Source: Deinococcus sp.
GTDB lineage: Bacteria; Deinococcota; Deinococci; Deinococcales; Deinococcaceae
Direction of reading: 5' to 3'
DNA length: 43,749 nt
Assembly: GCF_025362455.1 (NCBI RefSeq)
Contig: NZ_JANYGJ010000044.1
Coordinates: 1-43,749, forward strand
Shown here: one piece after another, positions 26,385 to 33,233 of the stretch
How positions within the stretch are numbered: position 1 is the first letter of the stretch
Layout of the letters: each line of letters begins with the position of its first letter
Position numbers and translations under genes: made by a program
The notes under the pieces: generated by a model
Told to the model about the DNA's origin: nothing
The model's input: the letters and a program-made list of their open reading frames with translations, nothing else
Databases searched by the model: none

Positions 26385-26449
26385 TCACGGTTGTCTGACA
26401 CTTTGAGGGTAAAGTAAAAAGCTTCGCCGCGCCAGAGGGTCACGGGGGC

Positions 26450-27142
26450 TCAGGCCGTCAGCAGCACGTCGGGCACGTCGCCGATCATTCCGTCCACGCC
26501 CAGGCCGACCAGTCGCCGCACTTCCGGCTCGTCGTTGACGGTCCAGGCGTTGACGCGCCAGCCTTCACGCCGGGCCAACTCCATGCTCTGCGGCGTAATC
26601 AGGCTGAAATGCGGGTGCAGCGCCGCCACGCCGAGCTTGCGGGCCACGGCAGGCACCAGGTCGCAGCCGGGCAGCGCGTAGGCGCGGTGATACAGGAAGC
26701 CTCGCTCGATAGCGGGCGCGTGCTGCTGGGCGGCCCTCAGTTGCAGCGGGCTGAACGAACTGAGGATCACCTGCGCGGCCAGGCCGTAACTCCGCACCAG
26801 ATCGAGCGTTTCCTCGGTGCGCCCGTCGCCCCGACTGGCTTCGGGCTTGATCTCGATGTTGAGGTACGCCCCGGTGTCGGCGGCCCAGGCCAGCACCTGC
26901 GGCAGCAGCGGCACGTGGGTGGGCAACTCGGCGCGGCTCAGCCTGCTCAGCTCGCGGCTATCCGGCAGTTTGGCGTCGTGGCAGACGACCAGCGCTCCGT
27001 CGGCCAGGCGGCGGACATCCAGCTCGGCGCCGTGCAGACCGGCATCGAGTGCGGCCTGAAATCCGGCGAGCGAATTCTCCGGGTGCAGCCGAGGCGTTCC
27101 CCGGTGGCCGAGCAGCAGGGGTCTAGCTAGGGAAGAGGTCAT
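26450..27142 (-). CDS. ugpQ: Glycerophosphodiester phosphodiesterase, cytosolic (UgpQ-like)
   Basis: This 230-residue enzyme hydrolyses glycerophosphodiesters to glycerol 3-phosphate and an alcohol. The GDPD signature is clear: LLGHRGTPRLHPENSLAGF with the catalytic His-Arg and Glu, then GAELDVRRLADGALVVCHD with the metal-binding Glu-x-Asp and second catalytic His. NIEIKPE and the C-terminal VNAWTVNDE are also typical. No signal peptide is seen, so it acts in the cytosol on imported diesters, as E. coli UgpQ does in the ugp operon. Its position directly before ugpB supports the same pathway. TACCCT lies 7 nt before the ATG, so the mRNA is probably leaderless. Confidence 0.9.
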   Translation of the reverse strand: MTSSLARPLLLGHRGTPRLHPENSLAGFQAALDAGLHGAELDVRRLADGALVVCHDAKLPDSRELSRLSRAELPTHVPLLPQVLAWAADTGAYLNIEIKPEASRGDGRTEETLDLVRSYGLAAQVILSSFSPLQLRAAQQHAPAIERGFLYHRAYALPGCDLVPAVARKLGVAALHPHFSLITPQSMELARREGWRVNAWTVNDEPEVRRLVGLGVDGMIGDVPDVLLTA

Positions 27143-27149
27143 GCTGCTC

Positions 27150-27155
27150 AGGGTA
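27150..27155 (-). promoter_or_regulatory. -10 box of leaderless phosphodiesterase gene
   Basis: TACCCT on the minus strand, 7 nt before the ATG at 27142. Confidence 0.5.
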
Positions 27156-27404
27156 CGACGGCGCGGCGGGCCTCAGCTCCGGTGGCGACGGCGATACCAG
27201 CGCAGGCTGGCGAAGGTGACGGAACCCAGCGCCACCAGAAGTCGGCCACAGTCGGCCAGATGTCTTTGATGCACTGCGCCGTACACGACGAAGCTGATGG
27301 TTGAGTCGGGGGCGGATCGGGTGAAGGTCGGCACTGCTCCGCCGCCGCCGCCTTCGTCACCCATCCGCCCATCCCGTTCACCGCGATGCGGCAAAATAGT
27401 TCCA

Positions 27405-28589
27405 ATGCAACTCACCCTGCTCGGCTCCACCGGCTCCATCGGCACCCAGACGCTGGAGGTGGCCCGCGACCGCAGCGACACCCTCCTGGCGCTGGCGGCG
27501 GGCCGCAATCTGGACCTGCTCGAAGCCCAGGTCCGCGAGTTTCGCCCCGTGCTCGTCAGTGTCGAAGATGACGTGCTGGATGAGGCCCGTGACCGTTTCG
27601 GCAGCCTGACCCGCGTGATCGCCGACCCCTGTGAGGTCGCCGTCATGCAGACTGATGTCTGCGTCAACGCCATGAGCGGTCTCAAGGGGCTGGCCCCCAC
27701 CCGCGCCGCGCTGGAAGCCGGGCGGGCCGTGGCGCTGGCGACCAAGGAGGCGATGGTCACCAGCGGCCTGCTGATCTGGGAGGCGGCCAGAGCGGGCGGT
27801 GGCCGCCTCGTGCCGGTGGACTCCGAGCACACCGCCGTGTTCCAGACCCTGACCGGCGAACACATGGGCGACGTGGCCGAGCTGATCCTCACGGCGTCGG
27901 GCGGCCCCTTCCGCGACGGCCCCTTTGATCTGAGCACGGTGACGGCGGCCCAGGCGCTGCGGCACCCCAACTACGCGATGGGACCCAAAGTCACCGTCGA
28001 TTCGTCCACGCTGCTCAACAAGGGCCTGGAGGTGCTGGAGTGCGCCAGCCTGTACGGCCTGCCCCTGTCCAGGGTAGGCGTGCTGATTCATCCGCAGCAG
28101 ATCGTCCACGCGCTGGCCCGCTTCCGTGACGGCAACCTCAAGGCCGGGCTCGGTCCCACCGATATGCGGCTGTCCATCGCCTACGCCATCGACGCGGCGC
28201 CCAGCGGCATGTGCGGCCCCGGCGACGTTCACGGAGCGAGGCGGCGCGGCGAGGTCAAGGATGTCAGCGGCGCCGGACACCTGGCCTTCCACCTCAGCGG
28301 CACCCTGGAATTCCGCGACCCCGATGTGCAGCGTTTTCCCTGTCTGGGCCTGGCCTACCGGGCGGGCGAGGCGGGCGGGCTCCTCCCCACGGCGCTGAAC
28401 GCCGCCGACGAGATCGCGGTGGAGGCGTTTCTGACCGGGCGACTCAGTTATCTGGGCATTCCCAAACTCCTCGAAACCGTGCTGGACGAGGCGCCCGCAG
28501 GCACCCTGAGCTGGGACAGCCTGGCCCATACCGACGCCTGGGCGCGGCGCCGGGCGAGCGAACTGATCAAAGGTCCGGTGAAGGCATGA
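27405..28589 (+). CDS. dxr: 1-deoxy-D-xylulose-5-phosphate reductoisomerase
   Basis: This 394-residue enzyme converts DXP to MEP with NADPH, the committed step of non-mevalonate isoprenoid synthesis, feeding carotenoids, quinones and undecaprenyl carriers. It has the Rossmann GSTGSIGTQTLEV at the N-terminus, ALATKEAMVTSG, VDSEHTAVFQ (metal and substrate site), LTASGGPFR, and MGPKVTVDSSTLLNKGLEVLE. The start at 27405 (MQLTLLG) is chosen because the N-terminal strand begins at once and CAAAAT lies 7 nt upstream; a frame from 27297 would add 36 low-complexity residues. Its stop overlaps the start of the site-2 protease gene (ATGA), a pairing seen in many bacteria. Confidence 0.95.
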   Translation: MQLTLLGSTGSIGTQTLEVARDRSDTLLALAAGRNLDLLEAQVREFRPVLVSVEDDVLDEARDRFGSLTRVIADPCEVAVMQTDVCVNAMSGLKGLAPTRAALEAGRAVALATKEAMVTSGLLIWEAARAGGGRLVPVDSEHTAVFQTLTGEHMGDVAELILTASGGPFRDGPFDLSTVTAAQALRHPNYAMGPKVTVDSSTLLNKGLEVLECASLYGLPLSRVGVLIHPQQIVHALARFRDGNLKAGLGPTDMRLSIAYAIDAAPSGMCGPGDVHGARRRGEVKDVSGAGHLAFHLSGTLEFRDPDVQRFPCLGLAYRAGEAGGLLPTALNAADEIAVEAFLTGRLSYLGIPKLLETVLDEAPAGTLSWDSLAHTDAWARRRASELIKGPVKA

Positions 28590-29740
28590 ACCCCACGGCA
28601 CAGTCGGCTGCCCCCAGCTTCTTCCAGGGCATCGCCGCCGCCCTGACGCCCACCGGCCTGCTGTGGACGCTGCTCATCATCACCGTGGCGACCTTCCTGC
28701 ATGAGCTGGCGCACTACGCGCTGGCGAGGTGGCAGGGTGTCAGCGTCAGTTCGTTTTCCATCGGCATGGGGCCGGTGCTGCTCAGGCGCAAGTGGCGCGG
28801 CACCGAATGGCGCCTGAGCCTGCTGCCCATCGGCGGTTACGTCGAGATCGACGGCATGGCCCCCGACATGGAAGGCGGCACCCCGAAGGCGGCCACCAGG
28901 GGCTTCGCGGGCCTGGGCGCCCCCGGCAAGATCGCCGTGCTGCTGGCCGGGCCGGTCATGAACCTGGTGGTGGCGTTTTTCATCATCACCGCCACACTCA
29001 GCGCCAACGGGCTGCGCGAGCCGGTCAATACGCAGATCAGCATTTCTCAGGTACTGAACGGCTCCAAGGCTCAGGCGCTGGGCATTGAGGTGGGCGACAC
29101 CATTACGGCCATCGACGCTCAGAAGCTTCCCGAAACGTTCCGCGAGGGCGGGCAGGACAAACCCGGCTGGCAGCGCCTGGCGGCTGTGCTGGCGGTCAGC
29201 GGGCCGCACACCCTGACCATCATAAGGGCGGGGCAGACGGTCCAGGTGCCGTTTACCTGGACCGCCCAGGTCGGCGGCGTGCAGCAGAAACTCGGCGTCG
29301 GTTACGGCCCGGCGCTGCGCGTCACCCCGCTGAGCGTGCCCCAGGCGCTTCGTGAGGCCGGGCGCACCATGCTCGGCGCCGTGCCGCAGGTGCTGAACTC
29401 GTTCAAAAACCTGTTCGTGCGTTTTTTTACCCTCAACCTGAAGTCCGATCAGGGCGTGGTCGGGCCGGTGGGCACCGTGCAGGTCGTCTCGCAGGCGGCG
29501 CAGTCGGGCGGCTGGTCGCTGCTGGGCATCGCGGCGGCCATCAACCTCAGCCTGGGTTTTTTCAACCTCCTGCCGATCCCCGGCCTCGACGGCGGGCGCA
29601 TTCTGCTCGTGCTGGTGGGCGTCGTCCGTCGCCGCCCGCTCACCTTCCAGCAGGAACAGGCCGTCACGGTGGCGGGCTTCGGCCTGGTGATGCTGCTGAC
29701 CATGTTCGTGCTGGTGCGGGATGTGGCGCGGTTTTTTTAA
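28586..29740 (+). CDS. rseP: Site-2 intramembrane zinc metalloprotease (RseP family)
   Basis: This 384-residue membrane protease has the HExxH zinc site HELAHYALARWQGV near residues 36-40 in its first helix, FSIGMGPVL and LPIGGYVEIDGM after it, one PDZ domain in the middle (about 150-240, starting after INTQIS-like sequence and containing ALGIEVGDTITAIDAQ), and the C-terminal NLLPIPGLDGGRILL that supplies the third zinc ligand. Such enzymes cut transmembrane anti-sigma factors or remnant signal peptides. The ATG at 28586 overlaps the dxr stop. A GC-rich G-quadruplex-like tract and a repeat follow directly; no hairpin terminator was identified. Confidence 0.93.
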   Translation: MNPTAQSAAPSFFQGIAAALTPTGLLWTLLIITVATFLHELAHYALARWQGVSVSSFSIGMGPVLLRRKWRGTEWRLSLLPIGGYVEIDGMAPDMEGGTPKAATRGFAGLGAPGKIAVLLAGPVMNLVVAFFIITATLSANGLREPVNTQISISQVLNGSKAQALGIEVGDTITAIDAQKLPETFREGGQDKPGWQRLAAVLAVSGPHTLTIIRAGQTVQVPFTWTAQVGGVQQKLGVGYGPALRVTPLSVPQALREAGRTMLGAVPQVLNSFKNLFVRFFTLNLKSDQGVVGPVGTVQVVSQAAQSGGWSLLGIAAAINLSLGFFNLLPIPGLDGGRILLVLVGVVRRRPLTFQQEQAVTVAGFGLVMLLTMFVLVRDVARFF

Positions 29741-29763
29741 GGGGAGTGGGGAGTGGGGCAGGG
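29741..29763 (+). repeat. G-quadruplex-like tract after the site-2 protease gene
   Basis: GGGGAGTGGGGAGTGGGG-CA-GGG starts at the base after the TAA stop codon: four G-runs with loops of 2-3 nt on the coding strand, so the mRNA 3' end could fold as a quadruplex. It abuts repeat copy E. Confidence 0.65.
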
Positions 29764-30251
29764 CATGCGCTTCGCTTATTCCCCTCACCCCGCTACTGCG
29801 TAGCGCCCCACATGGGCAGAGGGGTCAAACACAAGCGCCCAGTCGCTGTTTTCCACTAGAGTAGACCACTACCTTCCAGGGCAGTCAGTTATGGGCAATC
29901 GCGGAGCACGGGCGCCCTACCTGAGCTACACGATGCGGAGAACGCGGCGAAAGGTTGAGCGTGTGGGACGGATGGGAAGTTCTCTCCATAGCGGAGCGAA
30001 ATCCCCCCCCCCTCGCTCCACCGGGGCGGGGGCGTCTTCTTGTTCAGAACGGTACCCGTATGGGGCCTGACCGCTTGGCCAGAACGGACTGTCCTCGTGA
30101 ACGGACTGTCCTCGTGAACGGACGCCCATGAGGACGCCACTCGTCCCCATGAGGGTGCCACTCCTCTCCTGCGGAGCTTTGCAAGTCCGCCTGGCCGCTG
30201 CCCGCTGGGGGAGCCGACGCATTGGCTAAAAGCTGAAGCCCAAAAAGCAAC
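29761..30251 (+). repeat. Composite intergenic repeat, copy E (with inverted module)
   Basis: It has the same framework as copies B-D (GGGCATGCGCTTCGCTTATTC, AGTAGACCACTACCTTCCAG, GTCAGTTATGG, GCACGGGCGCCCTAC, CTACACGATG.GGAGAACGC, a CACCGGGGCGGGGGCGTCTT segment, and GGGAGCCGACGCATTGGC with the tail AAGCTGAAGCCCAAAAAGCAAC). A module at about 30079-30175 matches the extra module of copy C in reverse complement. Within it GAACGGACTGTCCTCGT occurs twice in tandem (30082-30115). Confidence 0.8.
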
Positions 30252-30328
30252 TCAACCGCCAACCCGCCCGTCCAGCCGCCCGCTTCCACAACTGAGCCTC
30301 ACCCCCATTTCCCCAAACCGCACTTTTT

Positions 30329-30334
30329 TATACT
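30329..30334 (+). promoter_or_regulatory. -10 box of leaderless small-protein gene
   Basis: TATACT lies 7 nt before the ATG at 30342, within a TTTTTTATACT run. Confidence 0.6.
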
Positions 30335-30341
30335 GTTGCCC

Positions 30342-30737
30342 ATGAGCGACCACTCCGAACGCGACCTGCTGCGCGAACTGTTTCCCGACACGGCGCGGGA
30401 ACTGTTCGGCGACGGGCCTTCCAGTGCGCCCCGCCCGGCGCTGGGACTGTATCCGGTGGCGGATGGGAGACTCGCCCTGGTCAGCGGTGACCAGCTCGCC
30501 GAGTTCACGCCGCTGGACCCCAAATTCAAGGCGGCGCTGCACTGCGATCTTTGCCATTACACCCGCTCGCGCACCGAGGCGGCGTTCTACCGGGTGTATG
30601 TGGCCGCCCGCCGGACCCGTTACGTGACGCTGTGCCTGGGCACCGAAGCCTGCGTTCAACGCGCCGGGACCACCGGCCTGACCACGCTGGCCGGGCGCAT
30701 TTTTCCCATCGAGCCGATCACCGCCGACGAGCGCTGA
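30342..30737 (+). CDS. Unknown small protein with two Cys pairs (treble-clef/FBP-like)
   Basis: I do not recognise a named family for this 131-residue protein. The N-terminal half is acidic and helical; the C-terminal half has CDLCHYTRSRTEAAFYRVYVAARR and then LCLGTEAC, that is C-x2-C and C-x5-C about 22 residues apart, a likely zinc site. The layout resembles the C-terminal zinc domain of FusB/FBP-like elongation-factor-G-binding proteins (CDLCH is shared), but the first half does not clearly match. The ATG at 30342 is chosen from the TATACT box 7 nt upstream over a TTG at 30336. It is monocistronic and precedes the proline operon. Confidence 0.7.
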   Translation: MSDHSERDLLRELFPDTARELFGDGPSSAPRPALGLYPVADGRLALVSGDQLAEFTPLDPKFKAALHCDLCHYTRSRTEAAFYRVYVAARRTRYVTLCLGTEACVQRAGTTGLTTLAGRIFPIEPITADER

Positions 30738-30775
30738 GCCGGACGGTGGGCCGCGCCACTTGTCCTCTACGATCT

Positions 30776-30791
30776 ATATTGTATACAATAT
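30776..30791. promoter_or_regulatory. GntR-type operator over the gntR -10 box
   Basis: ATATTGTATACAATAT is a perfect 16-bp palindrome. Its right half contains the -10 box TACAAT (30784-30789), which lies 6 nt before the ATG of the regulator gene. TTGTATACAA-type palindromes are known sites for FCD-group GntR regulators, so autorepression of the operon is likely, relieved by a substrate such as proline or P5C. Confidence 0.75.
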
Positions 30792-30795
30792 CCAT

Positions 30796-31506
30796 ATGAC
30801 CGCCCCCCAGGCCCACATTGCCAGTCCGGCTGCGTCCTTCGCCCGGCCCGCCCTGGTGCGCGAGGAGGTCTACCTGCACCTGCGGGCCGCCATCCTCGGC
30901 GGTGAGTATCTGCCCGGCGAGCGGCTCAGCGAGGCCCTGCTGGGGGTGCGGCTGGGCGTGAGCCGCACCCCCATCCGCGAGGCCCTGATGCGGCTGACCC
31001 AGGACGGCCTGATCGACGCCGAGGCCAACAAGGGCGTGCGGGTGCGGCGCCTGGAGTTGCGCGAGGTGCGCGAAACCTACGTGGTCCGCGAGGAACTCGA
31101 CGGTCTGGCCGCCGCCCTGGCCGCCGATGCCCACACCGACGCCGACGCCGCGCTGCTGAAGGCTGCTTTGGAGACGCTCGAACGCACGCCGCAGGGCGGT
31201 GCCCGGCAGACGCCGCTCGATCTGGCGTTTCACCGCTGCGTCGCCGCCGCCTCGCACAACGCCGTGCTGCTCTCACTCTGCGGCGATCTGGAGGTGCGGG
31301 TGGCGCTCATCAAGCACCTGAGCCCCTCGTCCAACACCTCTCCGCAGACCGCCGAGCAGCACCGGGCGATTCTGGAGGCCGTGCTGAGGCGCGACCCCGA
31401 CGCGGCCCGCGCCGCCGCCCGGCAACACGTCCGCACCTTCGCCGCGCTGGTCATTCGCCAGATGCAGCCCGACCATCCTCGACTCGCACAGGGAGAACAA
31501 CCGTGA
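30796..31506 (+). CDS. GntR-family regulator with FCD domain, proline operon
   Basis: This 236-residue transcription factor has an N-terminal winged helix-turn-helix (VREEVYLHLRAAILGGEYLPGERLSEALLGVRLGVSRTPIREALMRL, about residues 16-65, a textbook GntR pattern) and a C-terminal FCD helical ligand domain (about 90-220, with HRCVAAASHN and EQHRAILEAV placing metal-binding histidines). It heads the genes for proline breakdown and overlaps proline dehydrogenase by 4 nt (GTGA), so it is probably the local regulator. The start at 30796 is fixed by TACAAT 6 nt upstream, inside a palindromic operator. Its effector is inferred to be linked to proline; no direct evidence. Confidence 0.88.
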   Translation: MTAPQAHIASPAASFARPALVREEVYLHLRAAILGGEYLPGERLSEALLGVRLGVSRTPIREALMRLTQDGLIDAEANKGVRVRRLELREVRETYVVREELDGLAAALAADAHTDADAALLKAALETLERTPQGGARQTPLDLAFHRCVAAASHNAVLLSLCGDLEVRVALIKHLSPSSNTSPQTAEQHRAILEAVLRRDPDAARAAARQHVRTFAALVIRQMQPDHPRLAQGEQP

Positions 31507-32435
31507 TCGACCAGATCTACCGCAAAGCCGTGCTGACCATCTCCGGACAGAAGGCCGTCGAAGCCGCCATGCGGGCGCGCGGCTGGAGCCTGGCCCAGCG
31601 TTTCGTGGCCGGTGAGGCCGCCGCCGACGTGATCCGCGCCGCCCAGGAACTCGAAGCCGACGGCGTCGGCGCCATCCTCGATCTGCTCGGCGAATTCGTG
31701 GACAGCCCGGAGAGCGCCAACGTGTTTGCCGCTCAGATTCTGGGCCTGATCGACGAGGCCACGAAGGCAGGCGTCACGCCCTACCTCTCGGTCAAGCTCT
31801 CCAGCGTGGGCCAGGGATTGACGGTGGACGGATCGGACCTCGGTCTGAGCAACGCCCGGCGCATTCTGGACCGGATGCGCGAGTGCGGCGGCTTCATGGT
31901 CCTCGACATGGAGGACCACGCCCGCGTCGACATCACCTTAGAGCAGTTTCGCGTCCTGCTGGCCGAGTACGGTGCCGGGGCGGTGGGCACGGTGCTCCAG
32001 AGCTACCTCTACCGCACCGAGGCCGATCTGAAGGCGCTGTCGGAACTCAGGCCCAACCTGCGCATCGTCAAGGGCGCCTACCTGGAGAGTGCCAGCGTCG
32101 CCATGCCCGACAAGGCCGACGTGGACGCCAGTTACCGCCGCCTGATCTACGCCAGCCTGAGAGCGGGCAACCACACCAACATCGCCACCCACGACGAACA
32201 CATGATCGAAGATGTGAAGACTTTTGTGGCCGCGCACGGCATCCCGCGCAGCCAGTACGAATTCCAGATGCTCTACGGCGTCCGGCGCGACCTGCAACGT
32301 GCCCTGGCGCAAGGGGGCCAGCCGGTGCGGGCCTACATTCCGTATGGTCGCGACTGGTACGCCTATTTCTCGCGCCGCATCGCCGAGCGGCCCAGCAACG
32401 CGCTGTTCGTGCTGCGCGGCCTGCTGAGAGGGTGA
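31503..32435 (+). CDS. Proline dehydrogenase (monofunctional)
   Basis: This 310-residue FAD enzyme oxidises L-proline to delta-1-pyrroline-5-carboxylate and passes electrons to the quinone pool. It is the compact monofunctional form, close in length to the characterised Thermus and Deinococcus enzymes. Typical segments are YLSVKLSSVGQ, FMVLDMEDHARVDITL, VLQSYLYRTEADL, RIVKGAYLESASVAMPDKADVD, NIATHDEHMI and the substrate-binding tail YIPYGRDWYAYFSRRIAERPSN. The GTG at 31503 overlaps the regulator stop (GTGA). The second step of the pathway is encoded by pruA about 800 bp downstream. Confidence 0.94.
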   Translation: MIDQIYRKAVLTISGQKAVEAAMRARGWSLAQRFVAGEAAADVIRAAQELEADGVGAILDLLGEFVDSPESANVFAAQILGLIDEATKAGVTPYLSVKLSSVGQGLTVDGSDLGLSNARRILDRMRECGGFMVLDMEDHARVDITLEQFRVLLAEYGAGAVGTVLQSYLYRTEADLKALSELRPNLRIVKGAYLESASVAMPDKADVDASYRRLIYASLRAGNHTNIATHDEHMIEDVKTFVAAHGIPRSQYEFQMLYGVRRDLQRALAQGGQPVRAYIPYGRDWYAYFSRRIAERPSNALFVLRGLLRG

Positions 32436-32445
32436 GGGCCAGAGG

Positions 32446-32865
32446 GTGAGCGCCTACCCCGATCCCGGCCACGTCAACGGCTTTTACCTCGGCCAGTTCT
32501 TCGGGCTGCTCGGCTGGTCGGGTCGCCACGCCGACTACGCCACCATCCTGCACCCGCTCGAAGGCTTCGACCCGTACCAGAGCGCCGACATGGCCCACCT
32601 GGCCCGGCTGCTGACCCCCTGGCTCGACTCGCTGAGCGAGGCCCAGGACGCCGCCCTGGCCCGCACCTGGGCGTATGCCGTCTCCGAGTTCGACGACCGC
32701 GACCTGAGCTGGTTTCTGCTCGGCCACCTGCCCGCGCTGCCTGACCATCCCCGCGCCTTCCTGAGTGATTTGGCCGCCAACCTGTACCCGCAGGGCTTAC
32801 CCGAGGTGGACGCCCAGATGCACCGCCGCGACAGGGAGACAGATTCGCTGTTCGACCTAGCGTAG
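32446..32865 (+). CDS. Unknown protein in the proline operon
   Basis: I do not recognise this 139-residue protein. It is acidic, rich in Leu, Asp and aromatic residues (YLGQFFGLLGWSGRHADYATILHPLEGFDPYQSADMAHLARLL), with no Cys cluster, signal peptide or membrane helix, so a cytosolic helical protein is likely. The GTG start at 32446 lies 10 nt after the proline dehydrogenase stop, with GAGGG-type ribosome sites before it, which puts it in the same operon. It may help proline use or be an unlinked passenger. Confidence 0.7.
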   Translation: MSAYPDPGHVNGFYLGQFFGLLGWSGRHADYATILHPLEGFDPYQSADMAHLARLLTPWLDSLSEAQDAALARTWAYAVSEFDDRDLSWFLLGHLPALPDHPRAFLSDLAANLYPQGLPEVDAQMHRRDRETDSLFDLA

Positions 32866-32939
32866 GTGAGGTTGAGATTTCCCTTGCACAGCATCCTGAC
32901 TAGATTCAAACTTTGTCGGCAAAAAAAGGAGTGCAGCGA

Positions 32940-33200
32940 ATGTATGGGCCAATGCTGGAAGTTGAGATGAATTGTGTTTGGGAGCGTGGCGAATGGCGAG
33001 TTGTCGTGATCTCGGACGGCCCATATAGAGGTCGGTACGTCAACTGCTCTAAAAGTATTCGGGGCGATGGTGTAAAGCTTCGAGGTCTTGTTCTTGGTAA
33101 TACGAAGGAGGACGCCAATGAGGATTTCTGCGTTTTGGTCAACTCAGGTGGCAACAGGGATTGGACAGCGTTCACAAAAATATTTGACCCTCGACCATAG
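32940..33200 (+). CDS. Unknown small protein, AT-rich insertion in the operon
   Basis: This 86-residue protein (MYGPMLEVEMNCVWERGEW at the start) is unrecognised. It looks beta-rich, with a few Cys, and no signal peptide. AAAAAAGGAG lies 10 nt before the ATG at 32940, a stronger classical ribosome site than most genes here. Codon use and base composition differ visibly from the flanking proline genes: many codons end in A or T. This indicates recent acquisition, though the gene is in the same direction as the operon. It could have a role in immunity or as a passenger; nothing shows which. Confidence 0.6.
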   Translation: MYGPMLEVEMNCVWERGEWRVVVISDGPYRGRYVNCSKSIRGDGVKLRGLVLGNTKEDANEDFCVLVNSGGNRDWTAFTKIFDPRP

Positions 33201-33233
33201 CAGTTCAAAAGCAATCACCAAGGAATCTCACCC

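Noticed and set aside
27148..27405. 85-codon minus-strand frame between ugpQ and dxr
   Set aside because: Low-complexity translation, no start context, and it would overlap the dxr promoter and ugpQ promoter.
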